Assembly: GCA_035535315.1 (NCBI GenBank) | Contig: DATLQD010000076.1 | Span: 1 to 6,565 of the forward strand | Length of the DNA: 6,565 bases | Source of the DNA: DASQGA01 sp035535315 | GTDB lineage: Bacteria > Actinomycetota > Thermoleophilia > Gaiellales > Gaiellaceae | Reading direction: 5' to 3' | Notes under the pieces: generated by a model | Database searches by the model: none | What the model was told of the DNA's origin: nothing | The model's input: the letters and a program-made list of their open reading frames with translations, nothing else | Position numbers and translations under genes: made by a program | Part shown: piece after piece, positions 5,241-6,565 of the stretch | Position numbering within the stretch: the first letter of the stretch is position 1 | Layout: each line of letters starts with the position of its first letter

Positions 5241-6565
5241 GATCTGAGGTGCTCCCCCTCGGGGTCAAAGAAGGGACGGAGCCGGACCGACGCCTCCTCG
5301 AGCCGGTCCTCCACCTTGATCTGGATCCGGGCGCCGTCCTCGGCGAGCTCCGGCGGCACCCAGCCCATGCCGATTGATTTGCCCAGCTGCTTGCTTCGCC
5401 GTGAGCTTGTCACCCGCCCAATCGAGGTGCCCTCGCGCACGATCTGGCCGCCCTCGGCCGGGACGACGCCGTTCGCCATCTCGAACCCGACGAGCTGCGA
5501 CCGGAAGCCGCGCTCCTGCACGTGCTCGAGCGCCCACTTGCCGACGAAGTCCTCCTTGTCCCACTTGACGATCCAGGGCATGCCCGCCTCCAGCACGTTC
5601 GACTCGGAGTCGGTGTCCTGACCGATCAGGACGTGCATCTTCTCCAGGCGGAGGATCCGCTGCGGCTCGAGGCCAAAGGGGCGAATGTCCCATTCCGCCC
5701 CGTGATCGAGGATCGTGTCCCAGAGGTACTCGCCGTAGGGGCTTGCGAAGTGGAGCTCGTAGCCGAGCTCACCCACGAACCCGATCCGGAGGATGAGGCA
5801 GGGGACGCCGGCGATGCGGGCGTGCTTCGCATCGAGGTACTTGATGCCCTCGTTCGAGACGTCGAGGTCGGTAAGGCGCTCCATCAGCCTCCGTGCCTTC
5901 GGGCCTGCGATGTTGACGGCCGCGAGAGCGCCGGTCAGGTTCACGATCTCGACGTCGAGGTGCCAGATCGCGTTCCACCATTCGAACCACTCGATGACTC
6001 CCTCGGCGCCCGTCGACGTGGTGGTCACGTAGAAGTCCTCTTCGGACAGGCGTCCGACGGTGCCGTCGTCCATGATCCGCCCCGCGTCTGTGCCTAGCAC
6101 TGCGTAGCGGATCCGCCCCGGTTTCATGTCTCCGAACTTGTTCGGGTAGATGCGCTCGAGGAAGTCGGCCGCGTCCGGGCCGCGGACGATGAGCTTGCCG
6201 AGCGTCGAGACGTCGATGACGCCGAGCGAATCGTGGACGGCTTTGGCCTCGTCACCCGGGTCGCCGTAGGAATGGGGGCGTTTCCAGGCGCCGGTCCACA
6301 TCACCTTCGCGCCCAGATCCGCGTGGCGGTGGTGCATCGACGTCAGCTTTTCGGGCTCGTGTGGGCGGCCGGCGAGCAGGCCGAGCTCGATGGGCGCCCA
6401 CGGAGGTCGCGCCGTCGTCGTTCCGATCGTGGCCTCGTCCGTCTCGTTCTCGCGTGCATAGAGGCGGATCGAGGGGAGGTGGCAGAGCTTTCCCTGGCAG
6501 GGGCCCATCGTCACGGTCGTGTAACGCTTCGCGAGCTCGATCGAGTCGAACCCCTCCGCGATCGC
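5237..6565 (-). CDS. soxA: Sarcosine oxidase alpha subunit, C-terminal part (partial)
   Basis: The gene enters from the right edge; the visible 442 residues begin AIAEGFDSIELAKRYTT in mid-protein. Full-length SoxA is usually close to 1000 aa, so the N-terminal dinucleotide-binding half lies outside. Visible residues 20-28 are MGPCQGKLC, the family's CQGxxC segment, followed by the conserved PP-x(2)-P...LLAGR region (54-67). From about residue 76 to the end is a full aminomethyltransferase (GcvT-like) domain. Recognisable blocks include DSLGVIDVSTLGKLIVRGPD, VNIAGPKAR, GELGYELHF and GLEPQRILRLEKMH, the last typical of folate-binding subunits. In this enzyme class the domain binds THF and captures the released methyl carbon as 5,10-methylene-THF. 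This makes the product that the fhs, fchA and folD enzymes downstream can use. Stop TGA overlaps the soxG ATG. A GTG at 6514 is internal, since the conserved frame continues upstream of it. Confidence 0.95.
   Translation of the reverse strand, partial: AIAEGFDSIELAKRYTTVTMGPCQGKLCHLPSIRLYARENETDEATIGTTTARPPWAPIELGLLAGRPHEPEKLTSMHHRHADLGAKVMWTGAWKRPHSYGDPGDEAKAVHDSLGVIDVSTLGKLIVRGPDAADFLERIYPNKFGDMKPGRIRYAVLGTDAGRIMDDGTVGRLSEEDFYVTTTSTGAEGVIEWFEWWNAIWHLDVEIVNLTGALAAVNIAGPKARRLMERLTDLDVSNEGIKYLDAKHARIAGVPCLILRIGFVGELGYELHFASPYGEYLWDTILDHGAEWDIRPFGLEPQRILRLEKMHVLIGQDTDSESNVLEAGMPWIVKWDKEDFVGKWALEHVQERGFRSQLVGFEMANGVVPAEGGQIVREGTSIGRVTSSRRSKQLGKSIGMGWVPPELAEDGARIQIKVEDRLEEASVRLRPFFDPEGEHLRS

Noticed and set aside
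5237..6514. soxA as a complete gene starting at the GTG at 6514
   Set aside because: The conserved SoxA frame continues without a stop to the window edge, reading GFDSIELAKRYTT before the CQGxxC segment, so the gene is truncated by the window.

Overview
The window is a single minus-strand block of one-carbon genes from a high-GC bacterium. Read in the direction of transcription (right to left) it holds soxA (C-terminal part only, cut by the right window edge), soxG, soxB, a 176-nt spacer, fhs, fchA and folD. There is no RNA gene, mobile element or CRISPR array that I can see. High GC, frequent GTG starts and four-base stop/start overlaps fit an actinobacterium or another high-GC soil or water lineage, but the sequence alone does not settle the phylum.

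Right part (3448-6565): three genes for a heterotetrameric-type sarcosine oxidase, overlapping by 4 nt at each junction. SoxB carries an FAD-binding GGGSHG loop, a His at residue 172 at the expected covalent-FMN site, and a Lys at residue 358. SoxA shows the CQGxxC segment and a complete C-terminal GcvT-like tetrahydrofolate (THF) domain. SoxG is a small GcvT-like subunit. The order A-G-B differs from the classic B-D-A-G order, and soxD is not in the window.

Middle (3272-3447): a non-coding spacer with a compact inverted-repeat cluster (three CAAGG/CCTTG half-sites within 23 bp) and a good ribosome binding site for fhs.

Left part (73-3271): formate-THF ligase (Fhs), a stand-alone methenyl-THF cyclohydrolase of the FTCD-C family (FchA), and a FolD-family protein. 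Together they can carry the methyl group of sarcosine from 5,10-methylene-THF through methenyl-THF and 10-formyl-THF to formate, recovering reducing power and ATP. The same enzymes can also run toward C1 supply.

The most interesting observation is in FolD. All three residues that define the bifunctional active site beyond the Tyr (E. coli Lys54, Gln98, Asp121) are replaced, by Val64, Leu108 and Glu131, while the Tyr and the nucleotide-binding motif remain. Beside a dedicated cyclohydrolase gene, this suggests a division of labour: FolD has probably become a dehydrogenase only and FchA does the hydrolysis.
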